Shown in pieces: positions 46,476 to 57,539 of a stretch of DNA of 64,000 nt. Each line of letters begins with the position of its first letter. Positions within the stretch are counted from its first letter, which is position 1. A program made the translations under genes and the position numbers. The notes under the pieces were generated by a model. That model did not search any database. It saw only the letters and a list, made by a program, of their open reading frames with translations, and was not told the DNA's origin. This DNA is from Eucommia ulmoides (taxonomy: Eukaryota > Streptophyta > Magnoliopsida > Garryales > Eucommiaceae): contig CM028335.1 of assembly GCA_016647705.1 (NCBI GenBank), forward strand, positions 38,632,712 to 38,696,711. Direction: 5' to 3'.

Positions 46476-47126
46476 ATACTCCCAAACTTAGAATTTTGCT
46501 AGTCTTCAAGCAAAACACTAATGCTAAACTAAACTAACTAACAAACTAACCAACAACAAAAAAAATGAAAAATTAAACTAACACGAAAGAAGTATGCATG
46601 TAAATATAAAGTTCAATCGAAATGACCAATTTGTTCCTCCCTCAACATCCCTAAATCGGATCAAGTTCGGGAAGTAACCCACACCAAGTGGTGTTTTAGA
46701 ATTTCAACGATCAATATCAATAAAAACCATTCTAGATCCATTTGAAGTGTGTGTGTGAGAACTCAAATGTATAAAGTCAAATCCCAGATTCGATTATTCA
46801 ATCGTTAAGCTCATAACTTAAACCGTTGAAGGATTCAGGAAAACCATACGCTTGATTAGAGTCTACTATCCACTAATGTAGGCTCGGATATTCACAGAGA
46901 TCAATAGGGCTTGGTTTGGATTTGGAGAACGACCACGGGTATCATTGGAATAAAAATAGCAAATCGGTTTAATCGATTAATACTTGAGGTAAAATCTCTT
47001 GTCGCTATCCTCTCTTATGACCCTACATTCTTAGAATACAACTCTGAATAAGAAATGAAAATCCTGGTATTCACTTGTCGAAAGAGAAGAAAATGAAAAA
47101 CTATATTCATGTTTGTTTGTTTGTTT

Positions 47127-47162
<36 letters not shown>

Positions 47163-48258
47163 ATTCCTAAATTAATTCAAATGATTACAATTTTAGGAGA
47201 GTGCAAAAAGAAGTTAGAGAAACACACCCCCAAACTAATTTGAATTTATAAAATTTTAGGAATATATAAAAGAAATGTTAGAAGCACACCCCCAAGCTTA
47301 TTTTTAGGAGCGTGCAAAAAGAAATATAAAAGTGACAAGTGAATACACTAATACCGAATCAATAAAAATTTATCAGAAACCCTACCGCTCACTTGATTTC
47401 ATTCAATTTTGAAAATTAGGCTTAGCGACATTGGGTTAGGAAAAATTCAATTGAAAGGAGTATTTGAACGTTTTTAGAATTTGATTACATTATCGGCTTC
47501 GACAGGGAAAATAAGGAATGAAAATTTTCAGGTTAGTTACAACGGTTCAAGCGAAAAATTGACGGCCTAAATCACGTCTTTGGAATTACCTTACCTAGGA
47601 TTCCGCCCCAAGTTTTCCCCAAATCAAGTTCTAGTTTCCTCATTTTCTATCATGAGCTTAATATCGAATAATCAACGTCTAATCGTTCAGATAATTATTC
47701 ATTGAATTCAAATGTCATGCAATTTTCGAATCGAGATAATTTTTACCCAATTGACATGTTAAGCACACAAAACACACAAGGAAGGTATTATCCCCGACCT
47801 CAATATGCAATTAGGGGATAATTCTCATTATCGGGTCTTGGCCAAAATGAACTCACATCTAAACATGCAAACACAACTTTATACATACACAAATCTAAAC
47901 TAAATCTAATACTAACATACATAATTTAATCTAACACTAAACATGCAAAAACAAAAATTAAACTAAACTTAACTAAAAATTTAAAAACTAAAACATTCAA
48001 AATAAAATACATACATAAACTTAAATTTGTACATCAAAAATTTTTGCATTTTGTTCAGAAAATAATAATTGTTCATCATTTTCTACAAAAAAAACAAAAA
48101 AAAAAGCAAAATTGATGAACATCCACTAAACTATCATCCATTCGATACCATTCAGGCCTGAACATGACAGTGTTCCAACATCAGCGAACCCAATAAACAT
48201 ATAGCATGCTTGCAAACAAAATGGGTTGAACACATACCTAGGGAATAAGACTTATTCC
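46476..48258 (-). other. Element D 3' non-coding region
   Basis: Collinear with 6885-8612 of A, starting with the PPT complement ATACTCCCAAACTTAG. It has a TTTG/poly-T tract at about 47107-47158. No ORF. Confidence 0.75.
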
Positions 48259-49395
48259 CTATTGTTCACCTAAAGACAAATCATCACCATCATCACTTTA
48301 GGAAGGAGAATGTGGTCTCTGGAGGAGATGTGGTGGCACAGATGGCATCGGAGGGTAATCGTCCATCTCAAGGCCAAGGCCATCCTAAATCTTCCGTTGG
48401 ACTCGATCTTGTTGTCTCGAAAATTGGTTTAGGAAAGAAGTGATCTCATATTGGTTCTGGAGGACTGTCTGAAGCTTGTTATTTATCCTCTCTTGGGAGT
48501 TTTCATCTTGGGCTCCAGAAGGTCTAGCCGTCTTATCTGCTTGCTTTTCCTCTTCCTCAGGCTCAGGCTCAGCTGCCTCTTGCGCCCCAGTCTTCCACAA
48601 CCGGTTTATCGCTGATAGATTAAGTGGAGTGATAGGGTCACACAGGCTTCCCCCGGATACTGTCACATCAGCTAATCGGAAAATATGGGTCAATAGTGAC
48701 GAAAACGGGAGCCCAGCCTTTACCGTCTTCGTATCATGTATAATCGATGAATAGATCAGAAATCCAACGTTGATTGGTAGTCCGGTATGAATTTTATAAA
48801 TAAAAAAGGCCCTGTCATTTGAGACGTCTGACAGATGTGACGTCGGTAGGAGGCTTCCGCAAATGAAGTGGTGCTAGATTTTTGGAATTAGCTTGAGGCA
48901 TTTCACCGAAAAGGTAGCGACGTTTGGCCCTTAGTGTTTCCACTTTACGTCGCCAGATGTGATCTTTTGAATGACCCTATGCAAAGTAGGGTCTTGGCTT
49001 TCAAGGGACTCCGGTGCCGACAGTCCAAAGAGATGATTGATAAAGTCTGGGCTGAAGATGATAGGTTGATTCTGAACCCTTGCTAGGTCATCCATGGCCT
49101 CTGTAGCATTATCATAAAACTCTTTAACCAAAGCAATCTTGCTTGAGGGTGGCGATTTACAGAATTGCTCCCAGTGGCGGCTTCGGATTTCATTTTGAAA
49201 TTCCACCAGGAGATCTTCAATCGGACCGAAACCCCATTGACGTATGCAGGCACAATATTTTTCGTGTTCTTTAAAGTGTTCCTCCACTTGTTTTGACACA
49301 AAGCAGGTGGCATCGTAGTCAACGTCGGTCGGCACCCTAGGGTGTGAACTTGACCCTTCTCCTCTGGCCCTCTTCTTTGTTGCTCTTTTCGTCAT
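48259..49395 (-). pseudogene. 379-codon family ORF (putative plant transposon protein-like), three stops, element D
   Basis: The ATG is at 49395-49393 and the terminal stop at 48261-48259, giving exactly the same length as the A copy and no frameshift. The basic N-terminus reads MTKRATKKRARGEGSSSHP. The domain segment includes HFKEHEKYCACIRQWGFGPI and LVKEFYDNATEAMDDLARV. A second half with LLPTSHLSDVS, the acidic stretch (EPEPEEEEKQADK) and a coiled-coil tail (LQTVLQNQYEITSFLNQF) follow. In-frame stops fall at codons 155 (CAA in A), 174 (TGG in A) and 337 (TGG in A). Function is unknown; the resemblance is to the 'putative plant transposon protein' domain, from memory. Confidence 0.75.
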
Positions 49396-51358
49396 TTCCT
49401 ATAATCACAATCACAAAAACCCAATACAACCTCATCATATATAAACAATTGAAAAACATAAACCTCCCTAATCACTTTGTCAAGAACACATACATCCCAA
49501 AACGAATACCCATTTGAATTTTTCAAACAAATTTCACAAATGTGACATCCTATATTAGTTCACACACTCAACCAATCCCATTAAACATGTTTATCACCAA
49601 GAATCAAACCAAAAACCCATGGAACTTCAGAATCGCGAAACTAGGGTTAAGGGGTTTTGGGAAAAATTTCAAAATCCATTGATTTCTTTGATATAATCAT
49701 GCAAAACAACCAATAATTTCAACAACTAGACTAAATGTAATTTAAAATAAACTTACTTGTTGAGAATTAATGGTCCAATCAAAATAGAATGAAGAAATCG
49801 CACCTTTTACGCAAAACCCTAAATTTTCGGAAATAGGGGTGGAGATCCGATTCTTGGAGGTTGAATCGTGATGGAAATGACTACTTTTGGTAATGGAAGG
49901 ATTATTTTTGAATATTGGAACGGTTTGAGAGTGAGGTTTTAGAGAGAAGGTGGAGGATTTTGGGGAGAAAACCTTGAGATTTTAATTTTGAACGAACGGG
50001 CTGTTTTTAACTACAGAAGGTTCACCTCTTAGGCGGTGGAACTCTTTTCTTTAAAATCAAACCTTCTGACAAAATTTCGCCTAGGTGGTGGTTTTTTCGC
50101 CTAAGTGAAATTACACCAGTGTGAAAACATTTTGTTCGGTTGTTAATCCGCCTAGGCGGTGGAGCGTATTTTGACAATTTGGTGCATCCTATATTTTTAC
50201 CGCCTAAGCGGTGGTTAACCGCTTGGGCGGTGGGCTGTTTTCACCCACTCTGTATTTTTACCGCCTAAGCGGTGGTTCACCGCTTGGACGGTGGGCCTTT
50301 TTTGCTGAAAAACACCCACTCTGTATTTTTACCGCCTAAGCAGTGGTTCACCGCTTGGGCGGTAGGCCTTTTTGCTTAAAACCACCCACTCTATATTTTT
50401 ACCGCCTAAGTGGTGGTTCACCGCTTGGGCAGTAGGCCTTTTATTGCTGAAAAACATCCACTCTGTATTTTTACCGCCTAAGCGGTGGTTTACCAATTGG
50501 GCAGTGGGCCTTTTTTGCTGAAAATACCCATTCTGTATTTTTACCGCCTAAGCGGTGGTTCACCGCTTGGGTGGTGGGCCTGCAGCTCCCACTTTCATGT
50601 TTTTCTCAAATTTTCTAAACACGACTCCACCCCGTACGTTTTCACTTCGCTTGTTCAACGTGTTTAAACTTAAAATACTTCCTCAAACGTCCACTTTCCT
50701 AAATTCACTTCCGAACACGTTCCGAAGCCATGCCAGCTTCCAAAAAGAATAAATAATCAAATAAATAGTAACAAAAATTGGGTAGTTTGATACCCTAAGT
50801 TTCATTTCAAAAAGAATAGCGCAAGAGTTACCGTCCCCAACTGGATTATTGTGTCACTAAGTATTTTTCACCAAAATTCCCCATAGACAAGGAATATGGG
50901 CTCAAATGCTCAGTCAGATCAAGATCATGGCTTGAAGTCAACTTCTCTTCTTAGTCCTTATCATTTGCAATAAGCTCAATCTCGGGATTAAGAATTAAGA
51001 ATTCCAATATTCTCCATCGTTTCTCGCACCACTTGATCTCATTAACACAATGAAACAATAATAAAATTAAAAATAAAACAAAAATAAATATCAGGATTAA
51101 CACTTAACTACTTAGTCGCAATATCAACTTAGAATTCACACTAATCCCACGTCAACAATACCAAAAACTTGGTGTGTTGACAGAACTAGGATACGATACA
51201 TTTGCTTTTCCTATTTAAAACTTAAGTTCAGAGCTGATACCGCATTTCTTTTTCAATATTCAATTAAAATTCAAACTATTCCCTGGCAACTATGCCAAAA
51301 ACTTGATAGGCGTTGACGGGAACAGAATTTGACAATATTCAAATAAAATTCACAATAA
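49396..51358 (-). promoter_or_regulatory. Element D leader of the A-type half
   Basis: Homologous to 9750-11550 of A. It includes a longer hairpin array (50025-50590) and the PBS-like modules described separately. Confidence 0.65.
50025..50590. repeat. Paired-palindrome hairpin array in D leader
   Basis: After two irregular units, six near-identical units of about 60-75 bp repeat from 50195: CTGTATTTTTACCGCCTAAG, CGGTGGTTCACCGCTTGGGC, GGTGGGCC and a TTTTTTGCTGAAAAACACC spacer. A has fewer copies at the same place, so the array has expanded. Confidence 0.9.
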
Positions 51359-51376
51359 TCCCCGGCAACGGCGCCA
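51144..51376 (-). repeat. Three PBS-like modules in element D
   Basis: Modules lie at 51144-51162 (degraded), 51280-51297 (TCCCTGGCAACTATGCCA) and 51359-51376 (TCCCCGGCAACGGCGCCA, a perfect match to tRNA-Asp). They have the same spacing and order as in A. The last is followed by a run of A and then foreign LTR sequence instead of the A-type LTR. Confidence 0.75.
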
Positions 51377-51659
51377 AAAAAAAGATCTATAACTTCCATG
51401 TTTTGAGAATTTCCAAAATCGGATTGCATCATAGTCCAAAATAGCCTTGAAGTTACAGCACCTGTACCGGCTTTGCACAATGTCGCCCTTTTTTCACTGT
51501 TCTTGATCCGATTTGATCGTTTTTAATCCATTTACATACTTTTTCACCTCAAACACCTGATTTAGACAAAAACACATAAAAACATATTAAAACATACTAA
51601 ACATACTAAAAAATTAACAACGTTTGGATTGAAAATAGATAGGTAATTTACACCTATCA
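51377..51659 (-). repeat. Truncated C-like LTR end inside element D
   Basis: Only the U3-side end of an LTR is present. It resembles 14930-15116 of C (CACCTGATTTA, AAAACATATTAAAACATACT) and ends TTTACACCTATCA, followed by a PPT complement at 51660-51674. No hairpin array survives in it. Confidence 0.7.
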
Positions 51660-51674
51660 AATACCCCCAACTCG

Positions 51675-53249
51675 GAATTTTGCTAGTCCTCGAGCAAAAC
51701 ACCCATGCAATAAAAGAAAATATAACAACTAAAAATGAAAAATGAAAAACATGATAAACAAATATGTGCAAGTTTTGAGTATCATCTACCGGCCAAACGA
51801 AATATCCCCCATCAGACCCCAATCCTATCAAGTTCAGGCATAAAACACATCATGTAATGTTCTAGAATTTCAACATTTATAATAGTAAATGTCGTTATAG
51901 ATCCTGCTAAAGTGTGTATGTGTGTTTAAAAGCTCAAATATATAATTGTCCGTTAATCGGATTGGATTATCCACCATATAAGTGCATGATAGAAAAAAAA
52001 AACCCGAAGGCATAGGGAATCCTTAGGCTTGACCCGGGATCTATTCTCTACTAATGTAGGCTCGAAAGTTCAAAAAGATCAACAGGTCTTGGTTCGGTTT
52101 AGGACAAATGGCCAAGGGTAAATTTGAAAAAGAAAACGGGTTAACGTCGTTAATTTGACGTTACCCAAGGCACATCGCTTGGCACTCTCTCACTCTCGAA
52201 ACCCCATAGATATAACTGAAACAACCTTGAACATAATTTTAAGAACTTTGTACTCACTTGTCAAAAAGAAACAGAAAATAAAAATCGTATGTACACTTGA
52301 TTTTTTTATTTATTTTTTATTTTTTTAAAACAAATACACCCCCAAACTTATTTGATTTGTACAATTTAAGGGATGTTTGAAATATGAACCAAAAAAATGA
52401 CAAGTGAGTACTCGAATACCGAACCAATTAATAGTTCGCCTAAAACTCAACCGCTTACTTCAAGTAGCATAATGAATGCTAACTTGATTCTCTCAAATTG
52501 TGCCTTTGGTTTAACGATTTAGGTTTAGAAAGAAGTTTAATCGGTAACATGGTATTGGTTAAGTGTTTAGAATTGAAATGGCTATTAGGCTTCTATAGGG
52601 TAACGAGGGGTAATCATTTAACAAGGTTGGCTTAAAAAGGCTCAAGCGAGAAAATGAATGCCTAAATCATATCTTCTGAACTACCTCGCTTAGGATTTCG
52701 CCTTGAATTTTCCCCAAATCAAGTTCTAGAAACCCTAATATCATGAATTTAGGTGACAGATAATCGTTTTCAAATCAATTAGATGGTTATATAATAAGTT
52801 TTCATGCTCGTGCAAGTAGGATCTATAATAAATATTACTAAAACATAACGTTGAGCACACAGAACATATATGCATGCGTTTTACGCTCAACCTCAATAAA
52901 CAACCAGGGGACAGACTCATCATTGGGTAATGGCCCAGATGACGTCAAAACTCAACACATAGCACAACAATTATCCTAAACAGACATGCACATGTAGAAA
53001 CAATAAAACATACTAACTAAAGTATATACTAAAAACATACTACACATCACATCCGACTCAAACAGGAAATGCCCATAATAACCTAGTCAGCGATCCCAAT
53101 GACATGATAAAGCATTATAATGAAGATTAGGGTTTAGAACACGTACCTGGGAGGCGAAAGACTCTCGCCTCCGAATCAAATCGGTTGTGATGGATCTAAC
53201 TTATTCTTTTCCTTAGGTTGCCTCCCAAGAAGCGTTTGGTTTATGGTCA
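51675..53249 (-). other. C-type internal region in D, non-coding part
   Basis: Homologous to 15132-16690 of C. It contains GGTTGCCTCCCAAGAAGCG (53216-53234), a phrase I associate with the 3' untranslated region of plant gypsy elements. Open frames here are unremarkable. Confidence 0.65.
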
Positions 53250-53513
53250 TCAGCCTGACACGCCGAAGTGCTTGTCAAAGAGCGGCTTCCGCCCGTAGTA
53301 AGTGTCGTACAACACCACATATGGGTTTTGGTTGAGTACGCCCTCAAGACTAAAGAGATGTGGCAATGTATAGCTCGATCTTTCAAAGACATGCCTTACC
53401 AGCTCATGTACTTGGTGGGCATGAAAAAACGTTGCTAGTGGCGGCGAAGGATCATTGAGCCATATCGGATCCTCATAAATATGATCGTCTTGGATCGAGT
53501 GCGGAGTCACCAA
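53250..53513 (-). pseudogene. Open frame upstream of the 3' UTR motif, element D
   Basis: An 87-codon frame on the element's strand (MVTPHSIQDDHIYEDPIWLN...) ends just before the conserved CGCTTCTTGGGAGGCAACC phrase. In C the same place holds only a shortened remnant. It could be the tail of a former element protein. I do not recognise a family. Confidence 0.35.
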
Positions 53514-53559
53514 TTGGAATTCGAACGGTGAAAATTCACAACACTTAATGTATGAATCT

Positions 53560-53885
53560 CCGTCGATCTTATACTAGTACCTCCTGCTTGTCTCCAGTTC
53601 CTCGTGGTGGCTTTCGCAACACTTAATGTATCAAACGCCGCCATGTCTTCCAACATCCAATGGGCTTCGTTCGCGGTTAGTTGGTCGAAAGAGGTGGTAC
53701 CGTTTCCTCTTTCAACCCACATTCTAGTTGCGGCTTGTAACCCGTCGAGGAAGTTCAGTAGTTGACACTCCCTTAGGAATCAGTGATTCGGAAACTGGAG
53801 TAGCAAATCCTTGTATCGATCCCAAGCACAGTAAAATGGCTCAGAATCCCGTTGAAAGAACTGCAAGAGTACCTGTTGATCTACC
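53560..53885 (-). pseudogene. Athila-like gag core fragment in element D
   Basis: One frame reads QFFQRDSEPFYCAWDRYKDL, then after a single TGA stop NFLDGLQAATRMWVERGNGT and LTANEAHWMLEDMAA. This matches the order and spacing of the Athila gag segment 'F.Q..GE..YEAWERFK.LL ... LFY.GL....R...D...GG....K...EA...LE.MA'. It lies about 125 bp from the PBS, so the leader is very short and the gag N-terminus is gone. No protease or polymerase follows before the 3' untranslated motif: a large internal deletion. This is the best evidence for the lineage of the Group 1 elements. Confidence 0.7.
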
Positions 53886-54009
53886 ATCTTCAAGCACCCT
53901 GCGAGAAAAGAAAAACAAAAACTATAAAGAAAAATATTATACACAAAAGAAATGCCTAAAGTAAAATTTGGTCATTTACTCACAATATTAATAATAACAA
54001 AAAACACAA

Positions 54010-54027
54010 TCCCCGGCAACAGCGCCA
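54010..54027 (-). other. Primer-binding site of element D next to its 5' LTR
   Basis: TCCCCGGCAACAGCGCCA, one mismatch from the tRNA-Asp 3' end, 6 bp from the LTR start at 54034. Confidence 0.85.
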
Positions 54028-54033
54028 AAAACT

Positions 54034-55548
54034 TAGTAGGGGCGCGAAATGCGCACGCCTACTTACGCTTGCAAGTATACGAGGTCTAAGTTTTAATATA
54101 GTGGATCTTGAAGATCAGATATCGTTCCCGCAGAGAAAAGTGTGAATAATTGAATTGAATACCGTAATTGACGTAATCTCATGTTATCCTGATGACGGAA
54201 GACATGAATTGAAATTAAACTAAGCTAAACTACAATTAGTGGGTTAATTCTAACTAGGTTGATTAATTAGGGATTGATTTCGTTCACTTAATACACGTTT
54301 GATTTCGTTTAGTTAACAATAACGGAGTTTAGGTATCCGACAATCTCGGTTCGTAAACTCCTCCGCCACCTCTTCCGAGTGTACGACGAGGGAATACGCG
54401 ACTTCGTGTCGATGAAGAGGTCCCCCTCAATGTCTTAATGACTCTAGGCTGTGTGAGTCTTGACCCAACATCTTCGATTGCACACTAACTAACGCCCTCC
54501 CGGGTTGTTAGGTCGTAACGATGTATTTACCCTAGTCCGAATCCCGGGTTACCTCTCCCGAGTGTCAAACCCTAGATTCTCAAATCCAACCCTAATACCA
54601 TTACAAGCGTATTAAGATCGTCATCAAATGATAAACACAATCGGACTTAAAAGCAACAACCATTAAAGAAACGTATATTAAACCAAACGAGTATTTACAC
54701 AACTACACCTTTCCCTAACTAATCTCTAAATTACACTAACATGTTCTTAGCCAATACATCAATAAATCAATAGGAGATCATCATTATCAATAATAAATCA
54801 TTAAATACAAAGAAGGAAACAAGAGAAGAAAAGCCAAATCTCAAAGTGGAGTAGTCCACTTTCGCCAAAGAACAATCCTCCCGAGCTTCTTCTTCTCCGT
54901 TGATGGACTTCCTCTTCTAGCTCTTCAAGGATTAGCCAAGAACACCTCCTAAAACTAATCTAATCTAACTAAGGTGGAAGAGAGCTCTCAAGAACAACCA
55001 AGCCCTATCCTACATCTAAGGTAAGGGTCTAAGGGGTCTAAGTGTCCTTTAAATCTAACTAAGGTGGAAGAGAGCTCTCAAGAACAACCAAGCCCTATCC
55101 TACATCTAAGGTAAGGGTCTAAGGGGTCTAAGTGTCCTTTAGGTTTGGTGGAGAAAGGGGTTAAAAGGAGGGATTTGGAAAATATCTTCAAAACATCTAA
55201 AAATAGATATTTATGTGTAGAGTGTCACCGCCTAAGCGGTGGTTCAACGCTTAGATGGTGGACTTAAGTCGGTTAATTTTCTGTCAGATCTTCGCCTAGG
55301 CGGTGGCTGCTGGCTTATCATTCTAATATTTTCTCGCCTAGGCGGTGGTTTTCTTGCCTAGGCGGTGGTACTTCATTCACCGAAACCCAGTTTTGCACAT
55401 TTTGTTCACCGTTTTCACTTGTTTATCGCCCTTTAACATCCTTTCCCTGTTCTACACTAAAACACACTAAAACACAATTAAATATAGCTAAAACGCTTGA
55501 AAACTAACAAATCCGGTTTAGAAATAGATAGATTTTTCACACCTATCA
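54034..55548 (-). repeat. Element D 5' LTR (1515 bp)
   Basis: It begins TAGTAGGGGCGCG and ends CACCTATCA, followed by the GCATC target duplication. Hairpin units lie at about 55228-55370. It contains a 90-bp tandem duplication (54962-55141) that the 3' LTR lacks. Confidence 0.85.
54962..55141. repeat. Perfect 90-bp tandem duplication in D 5' LTR
   Basis: The unit AATCTAACTAAGGTGG...GTGTCCTTTA occurs at 54962-55051 and again from 55052. The copies are identical as far as I can read. The 3' LTR has one copy (about 45920-46010). Confidence 0.9.
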
Positions 55549-56020
55549 GCATCCAAAGGGATAAATTTTAATTCAAAATTTCCTAATTGAATCTTTCCAA
55601 ATGATTAATTTTTGAAAAACTCGAATCGAAATTTCAATTGAGGTTCAGAAAGCCATTAGAATGTTTTGGGGTCAAAATAGAATTTATTTTGAGACAAAAT
55701 TAATCAGTTGGAATAAATCTTGAAAAGATTGTCATGTTGTATTTTGTCAGATTGGGTTTTCAAAATTTAGTTTAACGAAAAACAATTGAAAACGAAAGTG
55801 TTTAAATTTTTCATTTTGACCCAAAGGTTTGGGTATTTTAAAAAATTCATGAAATTGATGAACAATTCGAAATCATTTTGAAATCAATTGAACTTCGGAT
55901 AATCCAATTGTTTTTTTTTTTTTTTTTATAAAATCAATTAGAGAAAATAATATTAAGAATAAAAAAATTAAAATAAAAAAAGAAAAAGAAAAAGAAAAAA
56001 AAAATAAAGCAAATGTTTAA

Positions 56021-56139
56021 GGATGCGCTAGTGGTAAGGTTATCTTTTTTCAGGCAGGATGCTTAGGTTCAAACCGCACTAGCTGTTGTTATTTTTAAAA
56101 AAACTCCTCTGTCAGGTTTACGTTAAAAAAAAAAAAAAA
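56021..56139 (+). repeat. Possible tRNA-derived SINE-like segment
   Basis: A box-A-like TAGTGGTAAGG (56030-56040) and a box-B-like GGTTCAAACC (56066-56075) are about 26 bp apart, and the segment ends in a poly-A tract at 56125-56140. No clear target duplication is seen. It may simply be part of the LTR. Confidence 0.3.
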
Positions 56140-56141
56140 AA

Positions 56142-56166
56142 GGCAGAGGGGCGGTACACCTCTGCC
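56142..56166. other. Short perfect hairpin
   Basis: GGCAGAGG (56142-56149) and CCTCTGCC (56159-56166) are separated by 9 bases, directly after the poly-A tract. Confidence 0.6.
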
Positions 56167-56219
56167 CAATGTAAAAAATGGGCTGCTTTTTGGTTGCCCT
56201 TTTTACAAATCCATCATTA

Positions 56220-56257
<38 letters not shown>

Positions 56258-56600
56258 ATATTTTTTAAGATGTTGGACTGCCTCCCGTTTAGTTTAGGTT
56301 GAAAAAAAAATTGGGATTGGGGATTTTTAGGCCGAGAGAGAGATTAGAGAGATAAAAACTATATTTTGGGGGGTGTGGGCCTTTGGCCAAAAATAAAAAG
56401 AGAGGTGGGGTTCTTGAATAAAAAAAAAAGGAAGAAGAAGAAAAATGGAGGAGAAGAACAAGAAAAGAAGAAAATTTTCCAGGCCTAGGTAAGTTTTCTG
56501 ATTCCCCAACTACCCCTTTATTTTTATTTAAACCGCTTAAAAGGAAAGACCTAAATTGGACAAAATTTAAGAGGACATTCCATTGGAACACTTAAAAATC

Positions 56601-57520
56601 GATTTATTTTCTGCATTTAATTTTCTGTTTTGTGCTTTTCTGCACTTTTATTTCCTGTATTTATTTTATGTTCTGCGCCTTTCCACGCTTTTATTTTGTT
56701 GTATTTATTTTTAGTTCCATATCTTTCCGTGTTTTTATTTTTCTGTTCTGTGCCTTTTTGCATTTTTATTTCTGTAATTTTATTTTATGCAATTTATATA
56801 TTATTGTTGTTACATTTCTATAAATATTTTCTTTCTCGCATAAGAAAAACCAAAAAATAAATTGGTCGTTTTGATTCTAAAATTATAAAAATCAAAATCA
56901 AAAAATAAAAAAATGCAAAAAAAAAAACAAAAACAAATGAAAAATCTTAACTTGAAATCTGAGAAAATGAGAGTTTTTGGTACCACTGTTACAAATTTTC
57001 CAACCAGTGTGAAATTTTCAAACGGTGGGATTAGGAAGTCACTTCCTTAAGTCGAGTTTTGAGCTTGAGATAAGTTGATAAAGAGGAAGAATAATTTTCT
57101 GCATGTTGAATATTCTTGTCACAAAAAATATATAAGCATAATTTTTTCATAAAAATGAATTTTCTTAAAAAAAAAAAAAAAAAAAAATCCTTTTGGTTTC
57201 TTAAATAACTATGAAAAAACAAGATATTTTGTGAATAATAAAAAAATTAATTTTTCAAAAAAAAAAAAGGAGTATTTTTGAAAAATCACAAAAATGGGAG
57301 TTGTAAAAAAATAGAAGGAACAAAATTTTACTCTTATGTCCTATAACAAAAAATATGTAAAAATAGTTTTTGTAAAAATGATTTTTCAAAAAGTAAATAA
57401 ATTCATTTTGGTTCTAAGAAAAAAGGAGTTTTGTGAAAAAAACATAGTTTTTTTTAAAGGGAAATATTTTTGAAAAGTCATTAAAAGGAAAGTCATTCCA
57501 AATGATTTTAGCATAAAAAA
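56601..57520 (+). other. AT-rich Tat leader region, no gene
   Basis: A repeated TTTCTGTTCTGTGCCTTT-like phrase (about 56615-56760) is followed by A-rich, stop-rich sequence with several A-runs. Open frames here are low-complexity. Confidence 0.5.
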
Positions 57521-57539
57521 AAAAAATGCCTTGTACTAA

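Larger units (their letters stand above)
44989..55548 (-). mobile_element. Element D: chimeric Athila-like element, TSD GCATC
   Basis: The 10,560-bp unit is flanked by GCATC at 44984-44988 and 55549-55553. Both outer LTRs (44989-46475 and 54034-55548) are of the A type. Inside, 46476-51376 is a complete A-type internal region including PPT, family ORF, leader and PBS modules. Directly after its last PBS comes a truncated C-like LTR end (51377-51659), a second PPT, a C-type internal region (51675-54009) and a second PBS (54010-54027) next to the outer LTR. Two elements' worth of internal sequence thus share one pair of outer LTRs. Confidence 0.85.
55549..56600 (+). repeat. Tat-like LTR of the second family, continued after D
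   Basis: It resumes GCATCCAAAGGGATAAATTTT. AT-rich U3-like sequence is followed by poly-A/T tracts, a GT/TA microsatellite (56219-56259) and a GA-rich segment (56320-56480). The LTR end was not identified; 56600 is a guess. Confidence 0.5.

Noticed and set aside
50195-50590. CRISPR-like appearance of regular repeats with spacers
   Set aside because: The context is a plant retrotransposon leader, the 'spacers' are themselves repeated, and there are no cas genes.
53507-53559. Extension of the gag fragment frame beyond the core
   Set aside because: Past about 53560 the residues no longer resemble gag, so only 53560-53885 was annotated.
54010-54027. tRNA-Asp gene
   Set aside because: Only the last 18 bases of the tRNA match, always next to an LTR; this is a primer-binding site.
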